Positions 63,203-64,000 of a DNA stretch of 64,000 nt are shown piece after piece. The translations under genes and the position numbers were made by a program. The stretch's first letter is position 1. The number at the start of each line of letters is the position of its first letter. Below the pieces are notes generated by a model. The model was not told the DNA's origin, ran no database searches, and saw nothing but the letters and a program-made list of their open reading frames with translations. This stretch comes from Erwinia sp039023475 (GTDB lineage Bacteria > Pseudomonadota > Gammaproteobacteria > Enterobacterales > Enterobacteriaceae), in assembly GCF_039023475.1 (NCBI RefSeq), contig NZ_JBCHVB010000002.1:558001-622000 (forward strand). Direction: 5' to 3'.

Positions 63203-64000
63203 ATGACTCAACAGACTCACACCATTGCTGAATCGAATAAATTCATTGTCCTCGATAAGTACTCTAAAGCATGGGAGACAGGTGATAACTACCAGAGTGA
63301 ATCGGATCTGGAGCGTGAACTGATTCAGGACCTGTGCAATCAGGGATATGAATTTGTTTCCTTCACCACTCAGCCGCTGATGCTGGCGAATATCCGCACG
63401 CAGCTTCAGGCGCTTAACGGCGTGGTATTTAATGACAGTGAATGGCGACGGTTCTGTGAGAGCTATCTGGACAGCCCGGGCGACACCAGCCTGGATAAGA
63501 CCCGTAAAATTCATATCGATTACATCTGCGACTTCACCTTTGATAATGGCCAGCTTGAAAACATTTACCTGATTGATAGAAAGAATCTGGTCCGCAACAA
63601 GGTACAGGTTATCCAGCAGTTTGAGCAGACCGGCTCACGCGCAAACCGCTATGACGTCACCATCCTGGTCAATGGTCTGCCATTGGTTCAGGTTGAGCTG
63701 AAAAAACGTGGCGTGGCGATTCGGGAGGCCTTTAACCAGATACACCGTTACAGCAAAGAGAGCTTTAACAGCGATAACTCCCTTTTCAGGTATCTTCAGC
63801 TGTTTGTGATTTCTAACGGCACCGATACCCGCTACTTTGCCAACACCACTAAACGGGATAAAAACAGTTTTGACTTCACCATGAACTGGGCGAAGTCCGA
63901 TAACACGCTAATTAAAGACCTTAAGGACTTTACTGCCACTTTCTTTCAGAAGCATACCTTACTGCATATTTTGTTTAACTACAGCGTGTTTGACAGCAGC
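63203..64000 (+). CDS. hsdR: Type I restriction endonuclease subunit HsdR, 5' part
   Basis: The first 266 residues of HsdR are in the window; the gene runs on past its end. Start MTQQTHTIAESNKFIVLDKY closely resembles EcoR124I HsdR, with AGGA at proper distance. The PD-(D/E)xK nuclease core is visible: Asp in NRYDVTILVNG and ExK in QVELKKRG. The helicase motifs must lie outside the window. The frame is open to the last base, so the visible part is intact. Confidence 0.95.
   Translation, partial: MTQQTHTIAESNKFIVLDKYSKAWETGDNYQSESDLERELIQDLCNQGYEFVSFTTQPLMLANIRTQLQALNGVVFNDSEWRRFCESYLDSPGDTSLDKTRKIHIDYICDFTFDNGQLENIYLIDRKNLVRNKVQVIQQFEQTGSRANRYDVTILVNGLPLVQVELKKRGVAIREAFNQIHRYSKESFNSDNSLFRYLQLFVISNGTDTRYFANTTKRDKNSFDFTMNWAKSDNTLIKDLKDFTATFFQKHTLLHILFNYSVFDSS

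Overview
The window is a piece of an enterobacterial chromosome (Enterobacterales). Its long stretches of Escherichia-like gene order are broken by insertions and losses, and it carries an EsaI/EsaR-type quorum-sensing pair. Both point to Erwiniaceae (Pantoea or Erwinia); the genus is inference. Coding density is high, and most of the sequence matches the E. coli mdlB-to-argU segment. Relative to E. coli, mscK, aes, fsr, ybaQ, fetAB and the rhs/allantoin segment are not present.

Layout. 1-5.2 kb: mdlB (cut by the window edge), glnK-amtB behind a sigma-54 promoter, tesB, ybaY, atl and the 4.5S RNA gene ffs. 5.2-10.7 kb: a gene-poor 0.9 kb stretch, the hha-tomB pair, an unknown gene, and a zinc-starvation block. 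In that block a Zn/Mn-type ABC transporter operon and the alternative ribosomal protein genes rpmE2-rpmJ2 face each other, each behind an identical Zur-like box. 10.7-23.2 kb: acrB-acrA/acrR, rsmS, a GlsB-type protein, priC, ybaN, apt, dnaX (with its programmed frameshift), ybaB, recR and htpG. 23.2-27.2 kb: an insertion between htpG and adk with a LysR regulator divergent from a tightly coupled four-gene operon (PP-loop ATPase, Nudix hydrolase, class V-like PLP protein, EamA exporter). It looks like an undescribed small-molecule pathway. 27.3-47.5 kb: adk, hemH, gsk, ybaL, ushA, a PACE efflux protein with its LysR, ybaK, ybaP, copA/cueR, ybbJ-qmcA, cnoX, ybbO-tesA and ybbA-ybbP. 47.6-49.5 kb: a luxI/luxR pair with overlapping 3' ends. 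49.5-58.5 kb: purEK, lpxH-ppiB, cysS, a glucose/maltose-type PTS permease with its LacI regulator, ybcJ-folD and tRNA-Arg(UCU). 58.5-64 kb: a genomic island at the tRNA 3' end with a P4-type integrase, a DUF2442 protein and a type IC restriction-modification system (hsdM-hsdS-hsdR; hsdR is cut by the window end).

How the parts work together. Several regulatory circuits can be read from the DNA: nitrogen control of glnK-amtB (sigma-54 promoter, NtrC-like site), Zur control of zinc uptake and zinc-free ribosomal proteins, the AcrR palindrome plus a mar-box-like sequence, a sigma-32 promoter for htpG, the CueR operator for copA, a PurR box for purEK, and two LacI-family operators for the PTS gene. 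The best candidate for something new is the LysR/PP-loop/Nudix/PLP/EamA locus at 23.2-27.2 kb. Next in interest are the 42-codon membrane ORF opening the zinc operon, the luxI active-site substitution and the slippage-prone TAEL repeat in hsdS.
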